A stretch of 64,000 nucleotides of DNA from Marinirhabdus sp963799365 (lineage in GTDB: Bacteria > Bacteroidota > Bacteroidia > Flavobacteriales > Flavobacteriaceae). The notes below the pieces were generated by a model. That model saw only the letters and a list, made by a program, of their open reading frames with translations, was not told the DNA's origin and did no database searches. The stretch lies in assembly GCA_963799365.1 (NCBI GenBank), contig CAWCWV010000015.1, forward strand, positions 372,001 through 436,000, given 5' to 3'. Below are positions 52,399 to 60,231 of this stretch, piece after piece (within the stretch, counting starts at the first letter, position 1; every line of letters begins with the position of its first letter). Both the position numbers and the translations under genes were made by a program.

Positions 52399-52733
52399 AG
52401 ATCGAAAACACAAAAGCGCAAATGCGCAAAGGGGTCTTAGAGTATTGCATCTTATCTATATTACAGGATGGGGAAGCATATACCAGTGACATACTGGATA
52501 CCCTTAAAGACGCGAAAATGCTTGTGGTAGAAGGTACTATTTATCCGTTACTTACACGGTTAAAAAATGCCGGGCTTCTTGGCTACCGCTGGGAAGAATC
52601 TACCAGCGGACCGCCACGCAAGTATTACGAACTCACAGAAACAGGAACTCTGTTCTTAAATGAATTAACTACCACCTGGGGCGAATTGCAACAGGCCGTA
52701 AATAAAGTAACCAGCACAACCTCTAAGAAATGA
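52395..52733 (+). CDS. PadR-family transcriptional regulator
   Basis: 112 residues, winged-helix PadR domain: KGVLEYCILSILQDGEAYTSDIL, VVEGTIYPLLTRLKNAGLL, GPPRKYYELTETG. Short PadR type without C-terminal extension. Located between two membrane protein genes; ATGA overlap on both sides. It probably represses its own operon and responds to envelope conditions. Confidence 0.95.
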   Translation: MKIENTKAQMRKGVLEYCILSILQDGEAYTSDILDTLKDAKMLVVEGTIYPLLTRLKNAGLLGYRWEESTSGPPRKYYELTETGTLFLNELTTTWGELQQAVNKVTSTTSKK

Positions 52734-54484
52734 AAAAGACAGTAAACATAAATTTGGCAGGCACCTTCTTTCATATAGACGAGGATGCCTTTGGAAAACT
52801 TTCACGCTACCTCGATGCTATAAAGAAATCGTTGAGCGACCCACTGGGCAAAGACGAAATTATACGTGATATTGAAGCGCGAATTTCTGAATTATTTTCA
52901 GAAAAAATTGAATCCAGCTCACAGGTAATCAGCTTGAAAGAACTAGACGAAGTTATCGCAGTAATGGGGCAACCCGAAGATTACCGTGTAGACGAAGAAT
53001 TATTTGATGATGAACCACTAGCTTATACCAGTAGCAGAAGAGATCGTACTAATGCATCTCACAAGCAATTGTTTCGCGATGTAGATAATAAGTTTATCTC
53101 TGGAGTTTCTTCAGGATTGGCGCATTATTTAAAAATAGATGCTATTTGGGTACGGCTCCTTTGGATTTTACTTACCATACTTAGTAGTGGAACGTTTATC
53201 ATCATATATATCCTGTTTTGGATTTTGGTGCCAGCTGCACTTACTACTTCAGAAAAACTGAAAATGGGTGGCGAGGCTGTGACGATATCGAATATCGAAA
53301 AAAAGTTCAAGGAAGGATATGATACAGTTGCAGATAGAGTAAAAAATGCAGACTATGACAAATTCGGGCAAAAGGTGGGCAACGGTGCAGTTACTTTTGT
53401 TGAAACGCTCGGTAATATCTTTCTTACCATTCTCAAAATATTTGTCAAATTTTTCGGTATCATTTTAATTTTAATTGGCCTTATGGTATTAATAAGTCTA
53501 ATTATTAGCTTATTCACCTTAGGAACTATAGACCTTTGGGGCACTGGAGAAGTGTTGGATTATATCAACTTGGTTGATACTTCAAATAGTCCTATCTGGT
53601 TGGTATCATTACTTGCTTTCCTGGCAGTGGGTATTCCATTCTTTGTGATCTTTATTCTAGGGCTTAAATTACTGGTAAGTAATTTGAAATCTATTGGTAC
53701 CAAAGCTAAAATTATACTTCTAGTTCTTTGGGTTGCTTCTTTGGTAGGCCTTGGAATACTTGGTGTTCGTCAAGCAACGGAAAAAGCATATAATGGAGAG
53801 ATAATTACTGAAGAACCTCTACCCATAAGAACTGGTGATACGGTACATATCGCTATGCGAGCCAACAGCCAGTACGATGCTTATGTATCGAAAAGCGGTG
53901 GCGTAGAAATTAGATATGATGAAAACGACCAGAAAATAATTTATAGTAGCGATATACGACTTATTGTAAAATCTACAACCGATAGTATTGCAAAGATGAT
54001 GATTGATAAGAATGCTGAAGGTAATAGCTTCCTAAATGCGAAGAAACGTGCCGAAGCCATTGATTACAACTATACTTTTGAAAACGGAACATTATACTTA
54101 GATGGTTATTTCTTAACTGCTATCGAAAATAAATATCGTGATCAAGAGATAGACATCACCCTCTTTTTACCAGAAGGAAGTGTACTAATTGCTGAAGACA
54201 ATACGTACTCCTACCATAGAAACGACTCGCGTCACAATGATATCCTACACAATGGTATGGAGGGTAAATCGCTATTAATCTTGAAAAACAAAACCGAATG
54301 CCTGGATTGTCCAGAAGATGAAATGAAACAAGATATTAATGAGATGAATGCTTCTGGTAATGCAGATTGGAAAAAAGATGTAAATCAAGATTTTTCAGAC
54401 GACACCCAAACTGAAGTAAAAGTCAAAAAGGCAGATACTATAAAGACAGTCGTTCCTGTGATAGTGAATGATACGATATATTAA
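52730..54484 (+). CDS. PspC-domain protein
   Basis: 584 residues. N-terminal conserved region (MKKTVNINLAGTFFHIDEDAF, 1-60), PspC domain at about 105-165 (FRDVDNKFISGVSSGLAHYLKID, WVRLLWILLTILSSGTF), further membrane helices to about 350 (four), and a C-terminal periplasmic beta domain. Envelope-stress-type protein regulated together with PadR in many Bacteroidota. Confidence 0.93.
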   Translation: MKKTVNINLAGTFFHIDEDAFGKLSRYLDAIKKSLSDPLGKDEIIRDIEARISELFSEKIESSSQVISLKELDEVIAVMGQPEDYRVDEELFDDEPLAYTSSRRDRTNASHKQLFRDVDNKFISGVSSGLAHYLKIDAIWVRLLWILLTILSSGTFIIIYILFWILVPAALTTSEKLKMGGEAVTISNIEKKFKEGYDTVADRVKNADYDKFGQKVGNGAVTFVETLGNIFLTILKIFVKFFGIILILIGLMVLISLIISLFTLGTIDLWGTGEVLDYINLVDTSNSPIWLVSLLAFLAVGIPFFVIFILGLKLLVSNLKSIGTKAKIILLVLWVASLVGLGILGVRQATEKAYNGEIITEEPLPIRTGDTVHIAMRANSQYDAYVSKSGGVEIRYDENDQKIIYSSDIRLIVKSTTDSIAKMMIDKNAEGNSFLNAKKRAEAIDYNYTFENGTLYLDGYFLTAIENKYRDQEIDITLFLPEGSVLIAEDNTYSYHRNDSRHNDILHNGMEGKSLLILKNKTECLDCPEDEMKQDINEMNASGNADWKKDVNQDFSDDTQTEVKVKKADTIKTVVPVIVNDTIY

Positions 54485-54496
54485 ATTATAAATGAG

Positions 54497-54571
54497 AACA
54501 TCCCTCTAAATTTCCCTTCAAAGGGAGACTTTAACCCCTCCCCTTTGAAGGGGAGGTTGGGTAGGGATGTT
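54497..54571 (+). repeat. Nested palindromic repeat (REP-like)
   Basis: Outer arms AACATCCCT (54497-54505) and AGGGATGTT (54563-54571); inner hairpins CCCTT-ca-AAGGG (54514-54525) and CTCCCC-tttgaa-GGGGAG (54538-54555). The phrase cccctcccctttgaaggggagg is, from memory, a dispersed intergenic repeat in Bacteroidota. Placed between the PspC and head-GIN genes. Confidence 0.7.
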
Positions 54572-54610
54572 TTAAAAGATTAAACAAATTTTAACAACCA
54601 AACAAACACC

Positions 54611-55339
54611 ATGAAAACAATAAAAATAATCTTGCTCACCATAGCAACCGTAACCCTTACCTCTTGTAATTTTAATATGAACTTCGGCCAGACAGATGGT
54701 AATGGCAATGTAACTACTGAAACCAGAAGTGTCTCTGAAGATTTCACCAAGATTCGTGGTAGCGCCGGCTTGGATGTGTACCTAACAAAAGGAACTACCG
54801 CCAGTATTAAAGTTGAAGCAGACGAAAACTTACAGGAAATTATTGAAACTGAAATTACAAATGGCAAATTGCACATTACCACCACAAACAATAATAACAT
54901 TGGTAGAGCAAAAGCAAAAAAAGTTTATGTGACCTATATTTCGTTGGACGAAGTTGCCTCTTCCAGCGGAGCAGACGTTGTTGTAAATGGAATTTTAGAA
55001 GCCGAAAATTTAACTCTTGACTCTAGTAGCGGATCTGACCTTGATGTAGAGGTATTTGCTAAAACACTTTATATAGATTGTAGTAGTGGAGCAGACATAA
55101 AAGTTTCGGGACGAGCATCCCAACTTACGGCTGATGCTTCCAGTGGCAGCGAAATTAATGCCAAGGATTTACTAGTAGTAACATGCAAAGCCGAAGTTTC
55201 TAGCGGGGCAGATATTACGGTAAATGTAAAAGAAAGCCTAGAAGTTGATGCCTCCAGCGGTGGCGATGTAAATTACTACGGAAATCCATCAGCAGTAAAA
55301 AATAACAGTGGTAAATCTGGAAGTGTTCGGAAAATGTGA
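54611..55339 (+). CDS. Head-GIN/DUF2807 putative adhesin lipoprotein
   Basis: 242 residues. Lipoprotein signal with Cys19 (TVTLTSC). The rest is a right-handed beta helix of the DUF2807 type with repeated SSGxDV/SSGSD motifs (for example SSSGADVVVNG, DSSSGSDLDVE, DCSSGADIKVS, ASSGSEINA, VSSGADITV, SSGGDVNYYG). Found next to PadR-PspC operons in Bacteroidota; cell-surface role assumed. Its stop is followed by an 8-bp repeat run. Confidence 0.93.
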   Translation: MKTIKIILLTIATVTLTSCNFNMNFGQTDGNGNVTTETRSVSEDFTKIRGSAGLDVYLTKGTTASIKVEADENLQEIIETEITNGKLHITTTNNNNIGRAKAKKVYVTYISLDEVASSSGADVVVNGILEAENLTLDSSSGSDLDVEVFAKTLYIDCSSGADIKVSGRASQLTADASSGSEINAKDLLVVTCKAEVSSGADITVNVKESLEVDASSGGDVNYYGNPSAVKNNSGKSGSVRKM

Positions 55340-55385
55340 GTTGGTGACTTAGTGAATTGGGAAACTAATTAATAAGGTAATTAAA
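55340..55385 (+). repeat. Degenerate 8-bp tandem repeat run at the head-GIN stop codon
   Basis: Directly after the TGA: GTTGGTGA, CTTAGTGA, ATTGGGAA, ACTAATTA, ATAAGGTA, then degenerate. Same family and orientation as the array at 30980-31257. Confidence 0.75.
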
Positions 55386-55433
55386 TCATTATACACTTAA
55401 ATTTATAAGGAAGCTATCGGCTATAACAGCCGG

Positions 55434-55474
55434 ATCCGTCTTGGTTTATTTATTGAATCGGGACGGATTTTTTT
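55434..55474 (+). terminator. Rho-independent terminator
   Basis: Stem ATCCGTC / GACGGAT with a 21-base loop, followed by seven T. A second small hairpin, CGGCT-ataac-AGCCG, lies just upstream. It would end the head-GIN transcript. Confidence 0.65.
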
Positions 55475-55486
55475 AAAACAAAAATT

Positions 55487-55975
55487 ATGAAAATTCTTAT
55501 ACAACTTTTAATACTGCTCATTTCAATAACGGGCTTCGCACAGGTTGAAAAAACTTCAGAATTGCACCTACAAATGAAACAAATGGACAGCATTGTTTTT
55601 GAAGAAGGTTTTAATAATTGTAATCTAACAGCGCTGGAAGCTGTTTTAGCTGAAGATTTAGAATTTTACCACGATATTGGTGGAATTCAAGACAAAGCTG
55701 AATTCATGGAAGCCATGGCTAAAAATATCTGCGGTAATCCTTCAGCAAAAATAACACGCAGGTTAATTTCGGGCAGCTTACAAGTATTTCCTTTGAAGTC
55801 TAACGATAGTTTGTACGGAGCTTTACAAAGAGGCGAACACGAATTCTACCAGCAAAAACCAAACGAAGCTAGGGAAAAAACAGGCTATGCAAAATTTACA
55901 TCCTACTACGAATTAATAAATGGTTCTTGGAAATTAAAACGAGTTTTTAGCTTTGATCATAAAGCGGCCGAATAA
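55487..55975 (+). CDS. Secreted NTF2-like (DUF4440) protein
   Basis: 162 residues, signal peptide 1-18. NTF2-like fold: VFEEGFNNCNLTALEAVLAEDLEFYHDIGG, RLISGSLQVFPL, YGALQRGEHEFYQ, AKFTSYYELINGSWKLKRVFSFDH. Proteins of this sort bind small ligands or act as enzymes; function unknown. Confidence 0.9.
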   Translation: MKILIQLLILLISITGFAQVEKTSELHLQMKQMDSIVFEEGFNNCNLTALEAVLAEDLEFYHDIGGIQDKAEFMEAMAKNICGNPSAKITRRLISGSLQVFPLKSNDSLYGALQRGEHEFYQQKPNEAREKTGYAKFTSYYELINGSWKLKRVFSFDHKAAE

Positions 55976-55991
55976 TACTATTAATTAATTA

Positions 55992-56019
55992 TAAAAAAAA
56001 GCCGCTGTTATTAGCGGCT
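55992..56019 (-). terminator. Rho-independent terminator of trxB
   Basis: On the minus strand AGCCGCT, 6-base loop, AGCGGCT, then eight T, starting 20 bases after the trxB stop codon. Confidence 0.85.
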
Positions 56020-56039
56020 ATTACATTTCATAATCGTTA

Positions 56040-57017
56040 TTAATACATAGGTGTATTAATTTGTTCAACACTGTCTATACTTACCAAATAACGTTCTGCA
56101 TCTAAAGCAGCCATACAACCTGTTCCTGCTGCTGTTACTGCCTGTCGGTATTCTTTATCTTGTACATCGCCACTTGCGAATACGCCTGGCTTATTTGTTT
56201 TGGTAGACTTCCCTTTGGTAATTAAGTACCCAGTATCGTCCATAGTTAACTGTCCTTTAAAAATATCGGTATTTGGCTTGTGACCAATAGCTATGAACAA
56301 TCCGGTGATTTCGATTTCTTCTTTTTCTCCTGTTATATTATTCTTCATTCGTAGCCCTTCAACTACCATGTCTCCAAGTACTTCATCTACTTCGGTATTG
56401 TATTTCAATATAATATTCTTGGTGGAGGTAACGCGGTGTTGCATTGCTTTGGATGCTTTCATATGGTCTTTACGCACAAGCATTGTTACTTTGTTACAAA
56501 TATTGGCTAAGTAGGTTGCTTCTTCAGCAGCTGTATCTCCTGCCCCTACAATCGCTACATCTTGTCCTTTATAGAAAAATCCATCACATACAGCGCAGGC
56601 AGAAACGCCACCACCTCTTAATTTTTGTTCACTTGGCAATCCTAAATATTTTGCTGTTGCTCCTGTTGAAATAATTACAGTTTCAGCCTCTATTTGGGTA
56701 GCATTATCCACAGTTATTTTGTGAATCCCTCCTACTTCATCGCTAAAGTCTACGGCAGTTACCATCCCAATACGTACTTGAGTTCCGAAACGTTCGGCTT
56801 GTTGCTGTAGTTGCACCATCATGGTAGGACCATCAATTCCCTCAGGATATCCAGGAAAGTTATCTACTTCAGTAGTAGTAGTTAATTGCCCTCCGGGTTC
56901 CATTCCTGTGTACATAATAGGTTTCAGATCTGCTCTAGCTGCATATATAGCCGCAGTATATCCTGCTGGTCCAGAACCTATAATCAAACATTTTATTCTT
57001 TCAATTGTATCACTCAT
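56040..57017 (-). CDS. trxB: Thioredoxin-disulfide reductase
   Basis: 325 residues from the ATG at 57017 (MSDTIERIKCLIIGSGPAGYTAAIYAAR); the longer start 22 codons upstream is rejected. FAD-binding GSGPAGY, catalytic pair Cys141 and Cys144 (SACAVCDGFF), NADPH-binding GAGDTAAEEA and C-terminal FAD motif ASGDVQDKEYRQAVTAAGTG. Reduces thioredoxin with NADPH in the cytosol. Confidence 0.97.
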   Translation of the reverse strand: MSDTIERIKCLIIGSGPAGYTAAIYAARADLKPIMYTGMEPGGQLTTTTEVDNFPGYPEGIDGPTMMVQLQQQAERFGTQVRIGMVTAVDFSDEVGGIHKITVDNATQIEAETVIISTGATAKYLGLPSEQKLRGGGVSACAVCDGFFYKGQDVAIVGAGDTAAEEATYLANICNKVTMLVRKDHMKASKAMQHRVTSTKNIILKYNTEVDEVLGDMVVEGLRMKNNITGEKEEIEITGLFIAIGHKPNTDIFKGQLTMDDTGYLITKGKSTKTNKPGVFASGDVQDKEYRQAVTAAGTGCMAALDAERYLVSIDSVEQINTPMY

Positions 57018-57558
57018 AGCTTGGTTGTCTTTGTAAAATTTCAAAATGTAAAAATAGCATGAATGTAGAAAACCATAGTGCAAAAGTTATTAAGAATTAT
57101 AATGTAGATATTGCTTCCGTTTATGAGCATATTTACAATGAAATATAAAAAACACGTAAAAAGTTCTTAAACATCATACTCTTCCTATAGAATAAATACT
57201 TTTTGAACACGTTTTTAAACATTATAAAATCATTTTTGTAGCCAACTAAACAACAAGATGGTAAAAGTTCAATTATTTCACTCTCCTCATTTATATATTG
57301 AAATCAATTAATCAATTATAAATTTTAGTAAAGCTTCTCTACATCAAATTTTAGCTGCTTTTTTTAAAACCTTAAACGAAGTTTTTAACTGTTTTTAAAA
57401 TCACATAAAATTGATTAAATATTTATAGATTATTATTTTTATTTGTTAAAAATTCAACATATTATTAAATTATTAATTAAATCTTAAATACTACTTTAGT
57501 AACTGCTTTTTAAGTATATTATAAAAATCTAATTATTTTAATACCTGCCAATTTTTAT
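57018..57558. other. AT-rich intergenic region without recognised genes
   Basis: 541 bases between divergent trxB and the aminotransferase operon. No ORF, hairpin terminator or RNA gene seen. It must hold the promoters of both; no perfect TAnnTTTG box was picked out for the operon (a near match CTACTTTAG is at about 57490). Confidence 0.6.
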
Positions 57559-58878
57559 ATGATAAAACAAATGACGAAGTCACAAGAACTTCTTGAAAGA
57601 AGGAAGAATATTGTGGCAAATGGTGTGGGTGTGTTTAACACCGCCACTGTGAGTAGCGCGAAAGGTGCTATAATTACCGATGAAGATGGTCGAGAACTTA
57701 TTGACTTTGCGGGAGGAATTGGAGTTGTTAACGCTGGCCACTGCCCAGAACCAGTTGTTGCCGCCATACGCGAACAAGCAGGAAAATACCTCCATACCAG
57801 TTTTAATGTAGTGACATATGAACCTTATATTGAATTGTGTGAAGAGCTAGCAGAAATTCTTCCCCACGGAGAACATACAAAAGTAATGCTCATAAGCACA
57901 GGAGCCGAAGCCGTTGAAAACGCTATAAAAATCGCAAGGCAAGCTACAAAACGTCCTGCAGTTATAAGTTTTTCTGATGCATACCACGGACGCACTATGA
58001 TGGCGATGACTTTAACCAGTAAGTTAACATATAAGCCAAATTGTGGTCCATTTGCGCCTGAAGTATATAGACTTCAATTCCCTAATGTTTATAGATATAA
58101 AGGTCAAAGAGATGAAGCTTCTTATATAGAAGACCAATTAAGATTATTAGAGGAAAGCATCCTAAACCTTGTAGATCCTGAGAGTGTTGCAGCGATTATC
58201 ATGGAGCCTATCCAAGGAGAAGGTGGTTTTAACCCAGTTCCAAAAAAATACTTGCAAGGCCTACGTGAATTTTGTGATACACACGGGATTATGTTAATCT
58301 TGGACGAAGTGCAAAGTGGTTTCTGTAGAACTGGACATTGGGCAAGCTGGCAACACTATGGTATTACACCAGATATAAGTACTTATGCAAAGTCTATGGG
58401 TTCTGGCCTTCCAATTGCCGCAGTGGTAGGAAAAGCCGAAATTATGGATGCAGCAGCACCAGGCTCTATTGGAGGCACCTACATTGGAAGCCCCGTTTGT
58501 TGTGCCGCATCTCTGGCGACTATAAAATACATGAAGGAAATAAATTTGAACGAGAAAGCTGTAATTGTTGGAGAAATAATTATGAATCGTTTGAATGCAT
58601 TAAAGTCCGAATGTCCTGAAATTGGTGATGTTCGCGGTGTTGGAGCTATGATCGGATTTGAGTTTGTAAAAAATGGAGATCCAAGCCAACCAGACGGAGC
58701 ACTATGCCATACTATTGTAGCCAATTGCGCCGAACGCGGTTTGGTTATTATAAGTGCTGGAACTTATAAAAACGTTATCCGTATCCTAAGTCCCTTGGTA
58801 ATTACATTGGAACAACTAAACAAAGGCCTCGATATTCTTGAGGAGGAAATTAAAAAAGCAACAAAACATACTTTATGA
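57559..58878 (+). CDS. Class III aminotransferase (4-aminobutyrate/acetylornithine type)
   Basis: 439 residues, fold type I PLP enzyme. PLP lysine Lys278 (STYAKSMGSGLPIAAV), PLP-pyridine Asp249 (LDEVQSG), phosphate-binding STGAEAVENAIKIAR, and HGRTMMAMTLTSK. Closest in feel to 4-aminobutyrate or other omega-amino transaminases. Would move the omega-amino group of a diamine or omega-amino acid to 2-oxoglutarate. First gene of an operon; overlaps the amidase by 4 bases (ATGA). An alternative start is the ATG at 57571. Confidence 0.93.
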   Translation: MIKQMTKSQELLERRKNIVANGVGVFNTATVSSAKGAIITDEDGRELIDFAGGIGVVNAGHCPEPVVAAIREQAGKYLHTSFNVVTYEPYIELCEELAEILPHGEHTKVMLISTGAEAVENAIKIARQATKRPAVISFSDAYHGRTMMAMTLTSKLTYKPNCGPFAPEVYRLQFPNVYRYKGQRDEASYIEDQLRLLEESILNLVDPESVAAIIMEPIQGEGGFNPVPKKYLQGLREFCDTHGIMLILDEVQSGFCRTGHWASWQHYGITPDISTYAKSMGSGLPIAAVVGKAEIMDAAAPGSIGGTYIGSPVCCAASLATIKYMKEINLNEKAVIVGEIIMNRLNALKSECPEIGDVRGVGAMIGFEFVKNGDPSQPDGALCHTIVANCAERGLVIISAGTYKNVIRILSPLVITLEQLNKGLDILEEEIKKATKHTL

Positions 58879-59810
58879 AACCATTTACCATAGCAGGAAT
58901 CCAAATGCGAGTTTCTGCCACCCATTCTAATCTACCAATGATGAAGATTAAACTGGATATATGTATGAACTTGTATCCATCGGTACACATGGTTATGTTC
59001 AGCGAACTTTGTGCCTATGGGCCATTAACACACTTTGCAACCGAATTTCCTTGTGACTTTGAAAGCGAAATGCAGAAAATGGCAAAAAAATACGGAATTT
59101 GGATACTACCAGGTTCCATTTTCGAAAAGGAAGGTGATAGAATCTACAACACCGCAACAGTAATTAATCCAGAAGGAGAGATTGTAGCCCGTTACCGAAA
59201 AATGTTTCCCTTTTATCCATTTGAAGTAGGCATCACCCCAGGAGATAGCTTCTGTACGTTTGATGTTCCTGATGTAGGAAAATTCGGGGTGTCTATTTGC
59301 TACGATATGTGGTTCCCAGAAACCATCCGAACACTTGCTGTCATGGGTGCCGAAGTAATTTTACACCCAACAATGACAGGTACAATGGATCGTGAAATAG
59401 AGCATTCTATAGCACAGACGAATGCTGCAGTAAATCAGTGTTTTTTCTTTGATATCAATGGTTTGGATACGGGAGGTATTGGTCGTTCTACCATTTGCGG
59501 TCCAGATGGCAGAATTATGTATCAGGCAGGTGCCACGGAAGAAATTATGCCAGTAGAGATTGACATGGAACGTGTAAAACGAAGTCGGGAATTGGGTGTC
59601 ATGAGATTAGGACAACCCTTAAAGAGCTTCCGAGATCATTTGGGTGATTTCAGTATTTATCAGCAAGGAATAAAACATCCGTATTTAGAGGATTTAGGGC
59701 CGCTTATAAAACCAACTAAACTGGATAAACTCGCCCAACTTAAAAAAATGGAAAGCGAAATAGAGTTACCAACGGCAGCCATTGGTTATAAAGGAGACGG
59801 TATAGTATAA
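58875..59810 (+). CDS. Nitrilase-superfamily amidohydrolase
   Basis: 311 residues. Catalytic triad Glu44 (SELCAYG), Lys109 (RYRKMFP) and Cys142 (SICYDMWFP). The sequence around the triad is of the aliphatic amidase/formamidase or N-carbamoyl/putrescine amidase type. It hydrolyses a C-N amide bond, substrate unknown. Located between the aminotransferase and the VOC gene (16-base gap). Confidence 0.92.
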   Translation: MKPFTIAGIQMRVSATHSNLPMMKIKLDICMNLYPSVHMVMFSELCAYGPLTHFATEFPCDFESEMQKMAKKYGIWILPGSIFEKEGDRIYNTATVINPEGEIVARYRKMFPFYPFEVGITPGDSFCTFDVPDVGKFGVSICYDMWFPETIRTLAVMGAEVILHPTMTGTMDREIEHSIAQTNAAVNQCFFFDINGLDTGGIGRSTICGPDGRIMYQAGATEEIMPVEIDMERVKRSRELGVMRLGQPLKSFRDHLGDFSIYQQGIKHPYLEDLGPLIKPTKLDKLAQLKKMESEIELPTAAIGYKGDGIV

Positions 59811-59826
59811 ACAATTAAAAAAAAGT

Positions 59827-60228
59827 ATGGGAACTTTAGGATCTAAACAAAAAGCCAAAAAAATAAAGAATTATGTAAACTGGTTCGAGATACCAGTACT
59901 TAATTTAAATAGAGCAGTAGCATTCTATAATCACTTATATGATATACAAATGGAAATGACTGAATTAAACGAATATGCTATGGCTTTTTTTCCTACAGAC
60001 AACGGTATTGGTGGCGCTTTGGTTATGGGACCCGGTTCTATTCCCAGTGAAACAGGTTCCCTTATTTATTTAAATGGTGGAGAAAACCTTCAGATATTAA
60101 TGACTAAAGTGGAAAATGCCGGGGGTCGGATTATTTTAGAGAAAACTAAAATTGACGACGATAGCGGTTACTTCGGGCTCTTTATCGATACAGAAGGGAA
60201 TAAACTTGCGCTTCATTCAAAAAAATAA
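59827..60228 (+). CDS. VOC (glyoxalase-like) protein
   Basis: 133 residues with the beta-alpha-beta-beta-beta VOC fold: VNWFEIPVLNLNRAVAFYNHLYDIQ, MAFFPTDNGIGGALVMGPG, GRIILEKTKI, YFGLFIDTEGNKLALHSK. Only one module, so it may be a dimeric metal enzyme (isomerase, lyase or dioxygenase type) or a binding protein. Three bases before the decarboxylase gene. Confidence 0.9.
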   Translation: MGTLGSKQKAKKIKNYVNWFEIPVLNLNRAVAFYNHLYDIQMEMTELNEYAMAFFPTDNGIGGALVMGPGSIPSETGSLIYLNGGENLQILMTKVENAGGRIILEKTKIDDDSGYFGLFIDTEGNKLALHSKK

Positions 60229-60231
60229 ACT

